This document shows positions 35,312-44,075 of a stretch of DNA of 64,000 nt, in pieces (within the stretch, counting starts at the first letter, position 1; the number at the start of each line of letters is the position of its first letter). The position numbers and the translations under genes are program-made. The notes under the pieces are model-generated. The model did no database searches. It saw nothing but the letters and a program-made list of their open reading frames with translations, and had not been told where the DNA came from. The DNA is from Singulisphaera sp. GP187 (lineage in GTDB: Bacteria; Planctomycetota; Planctomycetia; Isosphaerales; Isosphaeraceae), in NCBI RefSeq assembly GCF_900129635.1, contig NZ_FSRB01000004.1:1-64000 (forward strand), given 5' to 3'.

Positions 35312-36622
35312 TCAACGAATGTTGTCTTCGGATTCGTAGTAGCGACGTCCGCGGAGTGAGTCTGGGAGACACGGCATCTCCTCTCTGGCTTTCGGATCGT
35401 CATGGACATAGCGATATCCCTGCGCATAACCCGACGTTTTCATCAGCGAGGTGACGGCATTGCGCAGGTGGAGCGGGACCGGTTCGCGCGGAGTGGCGGC
35501 CGCATCGGCGGCGGCCGCGTGATAGGCACGCTTCACGGCGTTCGACTTGGGAGCGTGGGCGAGATAGATCGTGAGTTGGGAAAGCGGATAGAGCGCCTCG
35601 GGCAGACCGATCAGGCGGGTGATCTCGGCTGCCGAGGCGGCCTGGACCATCGCCTGGGGATCGGCGAGTCCGACGTCTTCGGACGCCAGGATGCAGAGAC
35701 GACGGGCGATGAAGACGGGGTCGGCTCCCCCCTCGATCAGGCGGGCCAGCCAGTAGAGGGCCGCATCAACATCCGAGTTTCGCAACGACTTGATCAAGGC
35801 CGAGGCCAGGTTGTAGTGGTCCTCGCCCCCCTTGTCATAAGCAAACCGCGAACGGCCCAGGGCTTCGACCAGGGTTTCGCGGTCCACGCGGCGAACACCG
35901 TCGGCCCCCGGCTCAGTGGACCGAGTCGCCGCATCGAGCGCCGTGAGTGCCACGCGGGCGTCGCCCCCCGCGGAGTGAGCGAGCAGCCGCAAGTCCTCGT
36001 CGGACATCGTGACCTGGAACGCGCGGAGGCCTCGCTCGGTATCCGCCATTGCCCGCCGCAAGATCTCGGTGATCTCCGCCTCGCCCAACGGGTTCAGGAC
36101 GAGGACCCGCGAACGTGACAGGAGTGCCGAGTTCACCTCGAACGACGGGTTCTCGGTCGTCGCCCCAACCAGCGAGACCGTGCCGTCCTCGACGGAAGGC
36201 AAAAGCGCATCTTGCTGGGATTTATTGAAGCGATGAATCTCATCGATGAACAAGACGGTTCGCCGCCCCCCGCGACGGTCGCGCTTCGCCTCCGCGACCG
36301 CCTCGCGCAAGTCCTTCACTCCGGAAAGGACCGCGGAGAGCGGCACGAATCGCGCGTGAGCACGCTGGGCCAGCAACCGACCCAGGGTGGTTTTCCCCGT
36401 ACCCGGTCCGCCCCACAAGATCAAGGAAGGGAGGGGGCCCTGATCTTCGATCAGGCGGCGAATGAGCTTGCCCTCGCCCGTCAGGTGCTCCTGGCCGACG
36501 TATTCCTCGAGCGTGCGTGGCCGCATCCGCTCCGCCAGCGGGGCCCCTGGATCGATTGCCGGCGCGGCCACCGCTTCTTCTTCCGGTTCGCCGAAGAGGT
36601 CCCTGGTTTCCTGCCTGGCCAT
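35312..36622 (-). CDS. rarA: Replication-associated recombination protein A (AAA+ clamp-loader-like ATPase)
   Basis: The product has all RarA/MgsA/WRNIP1 features: PLAERMRPRTLEEYVGQEHL, Walker A GGPGTGKTT, sensor-containing LFIDEIHRFNKSQQDALLP (Walker B), the arginine-finger region LLSRSRV and the C-terminal tetramerisation part with YDKGGEDHYNLASALIKSLR and KSNAVKRAYHAA. RarA works at stalled replication forks together with SSB and recombination proteins. The frame is open to an ATG at 36682; I prefer the ATG at 36622 (MARQETRDLFGEP) because CGAGG lies 9 bases before it. It stands alone on the minus strand. No frameshift. Confidence 0.95.
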   Translation of the reverse strand: MARQETRDLFGEPEEEAVAAPAIDPGAPLAERMRPRTLEEYVGQEHLTGEGKLIRRLIEDQGPLPSLILWGGPGTGKTTLGRLLAQRAHARFVPLSAVLSGVKDLREAVAEAKRDRRGGRRTVLFIDEIHRFNKSQQDALLPSVEDGTVSLVGATTENPSFEVNSALLSRSRVLVLNPLGEAEITEILRRAMADTERGLRAFQVTMSDEDLRLLAHSAGGDARVALTALDAATRSTEPGADGVRRVDRETLVEALGRSRFAYDKGGEDHYNLASALIKSLRNSDVDAALYWLARLIEGGADPVFIARRLCILASEDVGLADPQAMVQAASAAEITRLIGLPEALYPLSQLTIYLAHAPKSNAVKRAYHAAAADAAATPREPVPLHLRNAVTSLMKTSGYAQGYRYVHDDPKAREEMPCLPDSLRGRRYYESEDNIR

Positions 36623-36682
36623 CGTGAGCATCCTCGAACATTCGTCCGGTTCGTCCGTCCGCACCGCGACGCGGCTTGACAT

Positions 36683-37007
36683 GACTGAATGTCCAGTATA
36701 ACACGCGTTTCTTCAGAGGAAGTACGTGAGGTCCGGGCGCCGCGCGACTCGAGAGAGGGATTCACCTTCGCGAAGCGGCACTTATGGTATGATCGCCGGA
36801 CGATCGGGCAAGAGCTTGCTGAGCCATTGGACTCGTTTTTCTTTTGATTTTCTGAGACATAACCGAGGCGATGTCAAAGCCGTTGAGTACCACGGGTTGC
36901 ACATTGTTCAATGGATAGGATGACCAGCTTCACCGGCTTGGTCTCTCGATTTCCTGGTTGAGCCCGAAGAATCGACCTGCAGAATCACCGACCGTAGGGA
37001 GAAGTCA
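36683..37007. other. Intergenic region with second copy of the dispersed repeat
   Basis: It separates divergent rarA and the beta-helix gene and should hold both promoters. The middle part is repeat copy 2 (36840-36922). AGGGAG precedes the ATG at 37008. Confidence 0.5.
36840..36922 (+). repeat. Dispersed intergenic repeat, copy 2 (shortened)
   Basis: Words shared with the copy at 21012-21150 occur in the same order: TTTGATTTTCTGA, AACCGAGG, GTCAAAGCC, GAGTACCACGGG, then CACATTGTTCAATGGAT. The second arm of the hairpin is missing here, about 25 bases shorter, so no stem can form. Confidence 0.65.
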
Positions 37008-39791
37008 ATGCTGGCCACATCATGGACGATCGCCTTGAGTCTGGCCCTCGTGACCGCTGGTGGACCAACAGTTCAGTGGCTCGGCCAGGATGGTCACGAC
37101 CTGGTGAGCGCATCGGCGACTCTCGAGCCGAATGGATATCAAGATCTCCATATTCGAGTGAGTGGCTTGCCTCCTCGGCGGGCGATCAAGACGGTCGAGC
37201 TTCGGCCCGATGCGGGCGGGCTCTGGAGTTCGGACCAGACGTCGGGGCACTGGAGGCTTGCCGTGGAGCGCCGGCCCGAATCGCCGACGGCCGACCTCTT
37301 TTTTGAGGCGGGGTCTCCTCAGAAGGGGCAAACCTATCAAATCAAGATCGAATACGCCGATGGCTCGGCCGCCAACCTGTCGGTCCGGGGAGGCCGATCG
37401 GATCCGAATTTGCGCACGACCGCAACCCTCCCGAAAATCCGCTGGGCCGGACAGGACGGACAAGACTTCACGGCGTTGGAGCTGGGTGTCGGGCCGGACC
37501 GATTTCAGGATGCGTGCCTGACTCTCGAGAATCTGGCCGTTAAGGACACGATCGAAAGCGTGGTCCTTGATGCCGGGGAGGAACTTCGGTGGCATGCGGG
37601 ACGCAATCCCGAGGGGGACTACAACGCCGAATTTCTCAGAGATTCCAAGGACCCGTCGATTGCCCAGGTCTACTTCCAACCCGATCGCGACCTGATCAGC
37701 CGGAACCTCGAAGTCACCGTGACTTATGCGAACCAAAAATGGGACAGGCTTCGAATCAAGGGCGAGCGGACCGATCCGAAGCTGGCGATGCCTCGTCTCA
37801 CCGTGCCGAAGCTGGAAGCGGGGACGTTCACCGGCCGCTGGCTCGGCCAGGATGGCAGTCGAGAGGGGAACCGACACGAGATCCATGTCGCGCTCGCTGA
37901 CTTACCGGCTGGACAGGTGATCGACGCGGCGATCTTGAGTGATTCCGTGAGCAAGTGCTGGATTTACAGGCGCAGCCCCCAGGTCAAGCTCGAGGTCGAG
38001 CCGGGCGAACGACCCCTGAGTTTGCAAAAAGGGAATGACCCGACCAAGGCCGAGCTCTATTTCACTCCCTACCGCGATGAAGTCGGGGCAACCCTGACCC
38101 TGCGCCTCATTTTTGAGAATGGCGCGAGCACGTTCGCCCATTTCGGAGCGGGTGTCTGCGACCCGCTCGCCGGATTGCCCAAACCGGCGGCCACGACGGT
38201 TGTGGCCAAGCCGGGCGACGACCTCAACGATCTGGCCAACCGGTTTGGGACGGTCACGCTGGCGACCGGGATCCACCGCCTCTCCAAGCCATTGGTGTTG
38301 AACAATCCGGTCACGCTGACGGGGGAGCCCGGAACCGTGCTCGAGTTCTCGCAAGGTTCGAATGAGCCGCCCTGGACGACCGCGATCAAGATTCATAGCG
38401 GTTCAACAACGCTTCGGGAATTTGCCGTCCGGTTCGCGGGCCGGGTGCGCTGGAATCCGAACGTGAGCTACGGACCCGCCGTGATTGGCACGACCGACAA
38501 CCTCGAGCCGGCGCGGGGCGGGGTCAAGCTTGGACTGACCTTTGACCGGCTCGACCTTGCGAGCCCCTCCCCGTCCGGAGCCACCGAATGGGAAGAAGCC
38601 GTGCGGTTGATGCGACTCAACGGAGCGCAACTGGGGAGCGTCACCGGCTGCACGCTCTACGGGGGGATGATCGAGTTCTTCGGTGGCCCTTGGCAGTTCG
38701 TGGACAACACCTATCGCGGGACGCCGAGCGGAACCTTCAGCCATGGCGTGATCGTGGGCCACTTCGTCAATGACCTGGTCGTCCGAGGCAATCGGATCAA
38801 GCCGGTTCGCCCCTCGGGCAAGACGTGGCGATTCCTGGTCATGACGGGGTTCGGGCACTCGGTCCAGGTCGAGAACAATACGGTCGAGGGCGTCGGCCCG
38901 CGCGACAACGATACCATCCCCTCGCAGAACGCCCCGGAAATCATCCTGACCGAGTCGTACAAACTCGCCTTCGAGGGCCGGCCCTCCGCGGTCTCCTCAG
39001 ACGGCCAGCTTCTGACGATCAACAGGGGGCTGGGGCATGCTCCCGAGATCGGTTCTCGAGTCTCGGTGCTCACGGGAACGCATGCGGGCGAGTGGCGGAC
39101 GATCGCGCAATCGGTTTCGCCGGCCACCTACTTGCTCGACGCGCCGCTCCCCTCCGATGCGACCGTGATCTCGATCAGTGGCGGATTCGACAACATGCGG
39201 ATCGAGGGGAATACGGTCGACGCCCGGGGCAGTCGACTCGCCTGCTGTCTCGTGTTACCCGGGAATCACTTTGGAACCCTGGTCCGAAAGAATCGATTCC
39301 TCGGGGGGGGAGAGACAATCCGGCTTGCGGCGGCCGCCAGCGAGTCGCCGATGCGCTGGGGCTGGTCCCACGCTCCCTTCTTGGGCGGATTGTTCGAGGA
39401 AAACATCATTGAGGACTCGATGCAGGGGGGCCTTGTTGGCGTGGAGCATTCCCCGCAGACCAAATCGAACCAAGGTCGAACCTACATGACGATCCGCCTC
39501 AAAAATAACATCATCCGTTGGTCCGACGCGTTCCTCCGACAGCGGGTCCGAGCCAAGGAAAAGGCTCCACTCCGAGGGTACACCTTCGGTTTTCTCCCGT
39601 CGCACGACCCGGACGAGTTGGTCGTCACCCAAGTGGGGGACCGTCTCCAAGCGCCCGCGACAGCCCATGGGAATGCGGGTCTGTACGTCAACTCCGCCCA
39701 GGTCAATGGCCGGCGAATCACGAAACAAGGGTTTCGATTGCCGGCGGAACGGATTCCGGACGAAGACTCACGTGCATCCACGCGGAAATGA
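37008..39791 (+). CDS. Secreted beta-helix protein with tandem N-terminal repeats
   Basis: A 927-residue protein with a signal peptide (1-18). Three similar beta-sandwich repeats follow (~20-125, ~140-260, ~275-385), each starting with a WLGQDG-like motif (VQWLGQDGHD, IRWAGQDGQD, GRWLGQDGSR) and ending with an (A/S/G)xxDP(N/K/L) turn. From ~400 on it is a right-handed parallel beta helix (pectate-lyase-like): FGTVTLATGIHRLSKPLVLNNPVTLTG is the usual entry, followed by repeated N-x-V/I-x-G turns such as VENNTVEGVG and IEGNTVDARGS. Catalytic residues cannot be assigned, but polysaccharide lyase or epimerase-type folds are the nearest relatives. AGGGAG precedes the ATG. The permease gene starts 48 bases after it. 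Confidence 0.85.
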   Translation: MLATSWTIALSLALVTAGGPTVQWLGQDGHDLVSASATLEPNGYQDLHIRVSGLPPRRAIKTVELRPDAGGLWSSDQTSGHWRLAVERRPESPTADLFFEAGSPQKGQTYQIKIEYADGSAANLSVRGGRSDPNLRTTATLPKIRWAGQDGQDFTALELGVGPDRFQDACLTLENLAVKDTIESVVLDAGEELRWHAGRNPEGDYNAEFLRDSKDPSIAQVYFQPDRDLISRNLEVTVTYANQKWDRLRIKGERTDPKLAMPRLTVPKLEAGTFTGRWLGQDGSREGNRHEIHVALADLPAGQVIDAAILSDSVSKCWIYRRSPQVKLEVEPGERPLSLQKGNDPTKAELYFTPYRDEVGATLTLRLIFENGASTFAHFGAGVCDPLAGLPKPAATTVVAKPGDDLNDLANRFGTVTLATGIHRLSKPLVLNNPVTLTGEPGTVLEFSQGSNEPPWTTAIKIHSGSTTLREFAVRFAGRVRWNPNVSYGPAVIGTTDNLEPARGGVKLGLTFDRLDLASPSPSGATEWEEAVRLMRLNGAQLGSVTGCTLYGGMIEFFGGPWQFVDNTYRGTPSGTFSHGVIVGHFVNDLVVRGNRIKPVRPSGKTWRFLVMTGFGHSVQVENNTVEGVGPRDNDTIPSQNAPEIILTESYKLAFEGRPSAVSSDGQLLTINRGLGHAPEIGSRVSVLTGTHAGEWRTIAQSVSPATYLLDAPLPSDATVISISGGFDNMRIEGNTVDARGSRLACCLVLPGNHFGTLVRKNRFLGGGETIRLAAAASESPMRWGWSHAPFLGGLFEENIIEDSMQGGLVGVEHSPQTKSNQGRTYMTIRLKNNIIRWSDAFLRQRVRAKEKAPLRGYTFGFLPSHDPDELVVTQVGDRLQAPATAHGNAGLYVNSAQVNGRRITKQGFRLPAERIPDEDSRASTRK

Positions 39792-39839
39792 GGTCATTAT
39801 GGGGGCACCTGGTTCACGAGCCCTCGGAGTTTTTCGACC

Positions 39840-41515
39840 GTGATATCCCCATCGACTTCGACCGCAGAGCAGGCGCGGACCGGCTATCGCTGGGCGGCGC
39901 GGGGCGACATCAACGCCTTCTTCGGACTCACGCTCGATAATCTCGGCGATATGATTCTGATGGCCGGCCTCCTCGTCGGCGTGTTCGGCATGCCCGCCGA
40001 ATTCGTGCTCACCCGGATGATTCCGGGGACGGCCGTCGGCGTGATGGTGGGCGACCTGATCTTCACCCTGATGGCCATCCGGCTCGCCCGCCGGTCGGGG
40101 CGCACCGATGTGACGGCGATGCCGCTCGGACTCGACACGCCGAGCACCTTCGGCACGGTCTTCCTGATCATCGGCCCCTCGTTCCGCGCCGCGACCGCGC
40201 GGGGGCTCGACCCGATCGACGCGGCCCATCACGCCTGGTATCTCGGGATCGCCATGATCCTGGCTTCCGGCCTCTTCAAGCTCGGCTGCGCGGTGGTGAG
40301 CGGCCTGGTCCGAAAGATCGTGCCCCGCGCGGGTCTGCTCGGCTCGCTGACGGCGATTGCCCTGGTGATCATCAGCTTCTTGCCCCTCGTCGACATCGCG
40401 GCCCAGCCGATCGTCGGGTTCGCGGCCTTGGCAATCGTCTTGGCCACGCTCACCGCGCGGTGGGAGCTGCCTCGTCAGTTCCCGGGGGCACTGGCCGCCG
40501 TCGTCGTGGGCTGTCTGATCTACTACGGGATGTACGCCTTTGGCCTCGGTCCGGGGCTGGGCGGGGAGGGGGAGCAACCTTCCGCCCAGTTGCGGGCGGT
40601 CCTGCCACTGCCGATCGGCCCGTTCCTGTCCTGGCTCAATCAATATTGGCTCGAGGCGGTGAACTACCTCCCGGTGGCGATTCCTCTGGCCCTTGCGACG
40701 GTGGTCGGAGGGATTGACTGTACGGAAAGTGCGGCGGCGGCCGGGGACGACTACCCGACCGGCCAGATCATCGCCGCCGAGGGCTTGGCCACGGTCGTGG
40801 GGGGGCTGTTCGGCGGCGTGATCCAATCGACCCCGTATATCGGCCATCCTGCCTACAAGGCGATGGGAGCGCGGGCAGGGTATACCCTGGCGGCCGCACT
40901 TTTTGTCGGGGCCGCGGGGGTCTTCGGTTACTTTGACTGGTTCTTCTACCTGATCCCCAAAGCGGCCGTCTTCCCGATCCTGATTTTCGTCGGCCTGGAA
41001 ATCACGTCGCAATCGTTCCAGGCGACGGCGGTCCGCCACTATCCGGCCGTTGCCCTTGCGTGCGTCCCCGCGCTGGCGTACCTCGCCCTGATCACGCTCA
41101 ACCAGGTCCTCCCTTCGGTCGAATTCCAGGCCCTTCCCCCTCGGCCCAGCGCTGGGTCCAGACGGTCACCATCCTCTCGGGCGGCTTCATTGTGACCAGC
41201 CTGATCTGGGCGACGACCCTGGCCCACCTGATCGATGGTCGGATCCGGGCGGCGGCCGCCGCGATGCTTGTGGCGAGCGTGATGGCCTGGTTCGGAATTA
41301 TCCATTCGCCGTTGCCGTCCGGGCCAATTGTCACCCCGCGCGTGGCGCTGGCGCGCCTGAAAGCGGAAGGACGAGACTTGGCTTCGGCGAACCAGACCCC
41401 CTATCATTGGGCTGTGGCCTACGGAGGGTTCGCGCTGATCCTCTTGATCATCGGAACGGTCGGTCGAGCGCCGGCGGATCCGGCGGTCATGTCACCCCCG
41501 GATCCTTGGTCCTGA
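39840..41515 (+). CDS. NCS2-type nucleobase permease-like protein, frameshifted
   Basis: The first frame (39840-41195) encodes about ten membrane helices with DINAFFGLTLDNLGDMILMAG, MIPGTAVGVMVGDLIFTLMA and VGGIDCTESAAAAGDDY, in the manner of xanthine/uracil/adenine permeases; the central GGxxxxExxAxAGD-like motif is the substrate-site region. At a C5 run (41136-41140) the frame ends in a Pro/Arg tail, while the next frame continues with AQRWVQTVTILSGGFIVTSLIWATTLAHLIDG and two more helices to 41515. One additional C restores a 558-residue protein. The substrate is uncertain. The start is the GTG at 39840. A hairpin lies ~95 bases after the stop. Confidence 0.8.
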
Positions 41516-41884
41516 GGGAAGCATGTATCATGCACGCACTCGTAGTTGATGAATCCTGTGACCGATGGTCCGACTGGTTCGAGCGCAGAGCCGGTCTTGA
41601 TAATTTTGGCAATTTTAGGTATGAAAATTGCCATCGGGGGACTGGTGCGTGCGTGAACCCGATCGGTGGTCACGAAGGTCTACGGTCGGGTTAACCCATG
41701 TCTCCCGCCATTCTCGAGCGGTCCCCGAGGCCTCCGCAAGAATTTCCCAGGCCGACGTCGAAACGCTGGTGACTTCGGAATGTGATTGCAGGCTGCTGCC
41801 TAATGAGGCAGGTGGATGGCTTGAACCTCCTGGAATTGTCTCCGGAAGGTTTTGAACGCTTGGAAAATCTGGACTGAGTCTGTC
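41516..41884. other. Intergenic region with AT-rich hairpin
   Basis: No gene is supported. The most evident structure is the 9-bp hairpin at 41608-41632. The last part leads into the enzyme I gene; the frame of that gene is open from 41852, but the homology starts at 41885. Confidence 0.45.
41608..41632 (+). terminator. AT-rich hairpin, possible terminator
   Basis: GGCAATTTT (41608-41616), loop AGGTATG, AAAATTGCC (41624-41632): a perfect 9-bp stem that can form from either strand. It stands out in a GC-rich context. It could end the permease transcript or act in regulation. Confidence 0.5.
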
Positions 41885-43654
41885 ATGCATAAGGGTATCG
41901 CGGTCAGTCCCGGAGTCGTGGTCGGCGTCGCCTATCGGCTCGACTCCGTCTTCGGATCGAGCGAACCGCAATGCCTGGAAAGTCCCGAGAGTATTCCGGC
42001 CGAGATCGAGCGGTTCGATCGGGCGGTCGTGTTATCGACCACCGAATTGGAAGCGATCGTGGTCAAGGTGGCCCAGCAGCTCGGGGGGAGCGAGGCCGAC
42101 ATCTTCAAGAGCCACCTCCAGATCGTCAATGACCAGACGCTTCTGGCCAAGGTCCGCTCGCTGATCGAGACGCAACAACTGACCGCGCTCTCCGCGCTCC
42201 AACTCGTGCTCCAGAGTTACGCCGCCACGTTCGCGCGGATCGAGCACGACTACTTTCGCGAGCGGATGACCGACATTCGCGACGTGATCTCGCGGATCGG
42301 CTCCCACCTGACCTTGCAGTCCCCGCTGATCCCGACCGGCACCCATGTCGATGGCCATGGCGACGAGCCCGTGATCCTGGTGGCGCACGAGATTCTCCCA
42401 AGCCAGGCGATGAGCCTGGGCAACTTGCCGATCGCCGGGATCGTGACCGAGACCGGAGGGGGCACGAGCCACGCCGCGATCCTGTCGCGAAGCCGAGGGA
42501 TCCCGGCCGTATCCGGCGTGGTCGGCATCACCGGTGACGTCCGCTCCGGCGACCTCATGGTCGTCGACGGCCGCGATGGAGTCGTCCTGGTCCGCCCGGA
42601 CCGCGAGACGACCGCCGCCTACCGTAAACTTCAGCGCGAGTTCTTCGACCTCAAAGACCGGCTCGTGCTCAATCGCGACCAGCCGGCCCGCAGTGCCGAT
42701 GGTTCGCAGATCGAATTGCTGGCCAACATCAACAACCTGGCCGATACCCAGGCCGCGCTCAAGGTCGGGGCGACCGGCGTCGGCCTGTTCCGCACTGAGT
42801 ACCTGTTCCTGACCCACCAGGACGTTCCCGACGAAGAGGAACAGTATCAGTACTACCGCCAGATCATCGAAGATTCTCCCAGCCGGTCAGTGACGATCCG
42901 GACTCTCGACCTCGGCGGCGACAAGACGGTCCCCTACCTGGGGCGGCGGAGTGAGGCCAATCCGTTCATGGGCTGGCGGTCGATTCGCCTCTCGTTCGAG
43001 CACCCGCGACTCTTCGAACGTCAGATCCGCGCGATCCTCCGGGCCGGACGGCACGGCAAGGTCAACATGCTCTTCCCGATGATCACGACCCTGGAGGAGC
43101 TGCGCTACGTCAACAAGCTCGTGGAGGAGACCCGGCGCAACCTCCGCCGCGAGGGCGTTCCGTTCGGCGAGGACGTCAAGACGGGCGTCATGGTCGAGGT
43201 TCCCGCCGCCGCCGTCTGCATCGACGCCCTGTTACGCGAGACCGACTTCATCTCGATCGGCTCGAACGACCTGATCCAGTACCTGGTCGCCGCCGATCGC
43301 GATAACCCCAAGGTCGCCCACCTCTGCGAACCCCTCAGCCCGGCGATCTTCAAGGTCCTCCAGATGGTCCTCGACGCCTGCCAGCGCACCGGGACTCCGG
43401 TCACGCTCTGCGGCGAAATGGCCGGCCAGCCCCGCTCCGTCCTCGCCCTGTTCGGAATGGGATTGCGGCGGTTCAGCATGAGCCCCGCATTCGTGCCGAC
43501 GATCAAGGCCCTGCTCAGCTCGGTCACCACGGCGCAGGCCGAACGGTTCGCCCACCAGGTGCTCCAGCTCAAGACGAGCGAGGAAATTCGCACCTACCTG
43601 ACCGCGAGACTTCATGAGATCTCGAGCGCTCTAGAAGTCTTTGATTCTGCATGA
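41885..43654 (+). CDS. ptsI: PTS enzyme I (PEP-protein phosphotransferase)
   Basis: A 589-residue enzyme I that transfers phosphate from PEP to HPr. The phospho-histidine sits in ETGGGTSHAAILSRSRGIPAV (near residue 196). The PEP-binding domain shows LFRTEYLFL, TIRTLDLGGDKTVPYL, NPFMGWRSIRLS, GVMVEVPAA and the catalytic Cys in TLCGEMAG (near 508). No GAF domain is present, so it is the plain ptsI form rather than PtsP-Ntr. Start: ATG at 41885, where homology begins with MHKGIAVSPGVVVGVAYRL. No HPr or enzyme II gene is in the window; in planctomycetes the PTS is often incomplete and regulatory. A weak hairpin (GCTCGCT/AGCGAGC, 43669-43686) follows. Confidence 0.93.
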   Translation: MHKGIAVSPGVVVGVAYRLDSVFGSSEPQCLESPESIPAEIERFDRAVVLSTTELEAIVVKVAQQLGGSEADIFKSHLQIVNDQTLLAKVRSLIETQQLTALSALQLVLQSYAATFARIEHDYFRERMTDIRDVISRIGSHLTLQSPLIPTGTHVDGHGDEPVILVAHEILPSQAMSLGNLPIAGIVTETGGGTSHAAILSRSRGIPAVSGVVGITGDVRSGDLMVVDGRDGVVLVRPDRETTAAYRKLQREFFDLKDRLVLNRDQPARSADGSQIELLANINNLADTQAALKVGATGVGLFRTEYLFLTHQDVPDEEEQYQYYRQIIEDSPSRSVTIRTLDLGGDKTVPYLGRRSEANPFMGWRSIRLSFEHPRLFERQIRAILRAGRHGKVNMLFPMITTLEELRYVNKLVEETRRNLRREGVPFGEDVKTGVMVEVPAAAVCIDALLRETDFISIGSNDLIQYLVAADRDNPKVAHLCEPLSPAIFKVLQMVLDACQRTGTPVTLCGEMAGQPRSVLALFGMGLRRFSMSPAFVPTIKALLSSVTTAQAERFAHQVLQLKTSEEIRTYLTARLHEISSALEVFDSA

Positions 43655-44075
43655 CCTGTTGCTTGGCCGCTCGCTCCAAAGCGAGCACGGGCGCGTCCCA
43701 GGAAAGAGCGGGACGGGTCGAACCACGTTGTTGCCGTGCCGGGTCCGGCTTGCTACCCTAAAGGTCTCTCCTGGGATCGAAGTGCGTCCGCGCCCAATGG
43801 TTGCGAAAGCGAACCGAGGATTTTTCGGACGATTCCCAGAAATGAGAATGACGCGAGACGCGTTTCTTGATCGCGGGAATTTCGTCCGAACGAAGCAACA
43901 AATGATCTCGCTGGAATCCTCAGTCCTCGAAGCCACTTACGTCTCAATTTCTGGGTGGGGATTCACGGCATTGGCTTTGCTACGTGCTCTTGATTCCGAT
44001 CATCTCGCCCGGTGCTCCCGCAAACGACATGATGAGTCGAGGGACCGCGGTTTATCGAGAGGCTGGTACCGACCG
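43655..44075. other. Upstream region of the respiratory operon
   Basis: These 421 bases are open in the Rieske frame, but their translation lacks any family resemblance, so I treat them as non-coding and likely promoter-bearing. A 7-bp hairpin at 43669-43686 may terminate the enzyme I transcript. Confidence 0.45.

Noticed and set aside
43641..44075. N-terminal extension of the Rieske protein to 43641
   Set aside because: The extension has no family resemblance, and the ATG at 44076 starts the first of three internal motifs.
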